This document shows positions 63,870 through 64,000 of a stretch of 64,000 nt of DNA, piece by piece. The DNA is from Spirosoma agri (GTDB taxonomy: Bacteria > Bacteroidota > Bacteroidia > Cytophagales > Spirosomataceae): NCBI RefSeq assembly GCF_010747415.1, contig NZ_JAAGNZ010000002.1, forward strand, positions 682,001 through 746,000. The letters run 5' to 3'. The notes beneath the pieces are model-generated. The model searched no databases. It was not told the DNA's origin and saw only the letters and a program-made list of their open reading frames with translations. A program made the translations under genes and the position numbers. Numbering within the stretch: the stretch's first letter is position 1; every line of letters starts with the position of its first letter.

Positions 63870-64000
63870 ATGAAAGATAACGCAAAATTAATCGCCCCCC
63901 TTCTGGTTGCAGTCGTACTGAGTGCTTCCTACGTTAAAGCCCAAACGCCAACGGAGTCAGGAAAAACCAATCAGGGAACGCCAGCGCCCATCGCCTTGAA
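63870..64000 (+). CDS. Secreted protein (3' partial)
   Basis: The first 43 codons of a gene that continues past the window. ATG 63870 opens a signal peptide (MKDNAKLIAPLLVAVVLS, cleavage near VKAQ), followed by a Thr/Pro/Gly-rich start of the mature protein. Too little remains to identify it. Confidence 0.65.
   Translation, partial: MKDNAKLIAPLLVAVVLSASYVKAQTPTESGKTNQGTPAPIAL

Noticed and set aside
1..64000. CRISPR arrays, tRNA, rRNA, prophage or integrative element genes
   Set aside because: None was seen; the repeats present are inverted hairpins, not regularly spaced direct repeats.

Overview
The window looks like the chromosome of a Bacteroidota bacterium of the order Cytophagales, most like Spirosoma or a close relative. 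The evidence is a SusC/SusD pair, a type IX secretion sorting domain, a GldA-type ABC ATPase, Bacteroidota TonB proteins with the YGAFDLR-type N-terminus, DUF4397 and DUF4136 lipoproteins, promoters of the form TTG-N19/20-TAnnTTTG, and GC content near 50%. No rRNA, tRNA, CRISPR array or prophage was seen. Genus is inferred from general resemblance, not from a search.

Layout. 1-4.7 kb: the 3' part of an RND efflux pump, then an outer-membrane barrel protein. 4.7-8.3 kb: both methylmalonyl-CoA mutase subunits (minus). 8.5-11.1 kb: dnaA and a BioF2/FemAB-like acyltransferase carrying an in-frame palindromic repeat. 11.2-14.8 kb: DUF3108 protein, zinc aminopeptidase, Tat-exported serine hydrolase. 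14.9-18.8 kb: RhaT-LutA-LutB-LutC, which fits rhamnose uptake with oxidation of the lactate formed. 19-25.7 kb: a long minus-strand run (M16 peptidase, MNT, HEPN, ispF, amidohydrolase, dipeptide epimerase, GNAT, serine hydrolase), with a nucleotidyltransferase/HEPN pair stop-start coupled to the essential gene ispF. 25.8-29.9 kb: TPR-like secreted protein, a small unknown gene, and dnaX with a 10-A run where slippage would give a gamma-like short form. 30-37 kb: a complete binding-protein-dependent sugar ABC importer, with a long inverted repeat before its ATPase gene, then an AmpG-like MFS carrier. 37.3-50.9 kb: an arginine-cluster-type GNAT, a T9SS cargo protein, SusC-SusD-DUF4397, a Tat-exported aminotransferase, Mn catalase, an MFS carrier, aroB, and a DUF4136 lipoprotein. 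50.9-54.6 kb: a RAYT (REP-associated tyrosine transposase) inside a cloud of REP hairpins, gldA, and an amino-acid permease. 54.7-64 kb: tandem TonB proteins, tandem secreted paralogues, carboxynorspermidine synthase, a WapI-like immunity protein, a TetR regulator, Xaa-Pro aminopeptidase, a subtilase, and the start of a secreted protein.

The most unusual content is small-scale structure. (1) Three very long, perfect hairpins (28-37 bp stems, 3-nt loops) lie just past gene ends. They share the apex GCCGTATCT-N3-AGATACGGC, while their outer arms differ and remain fully complementary. (2) A GCGGGT-GGAA-ACCCGC REP family surrounds its likely RAYT and supplies the stop codons of two genes. A compensated variant sits in frame inside another gene. 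(3) There is an A10 slip site in dnaX. (4) A 39-bp inverted repeat lies inside the sugar ABC operon.
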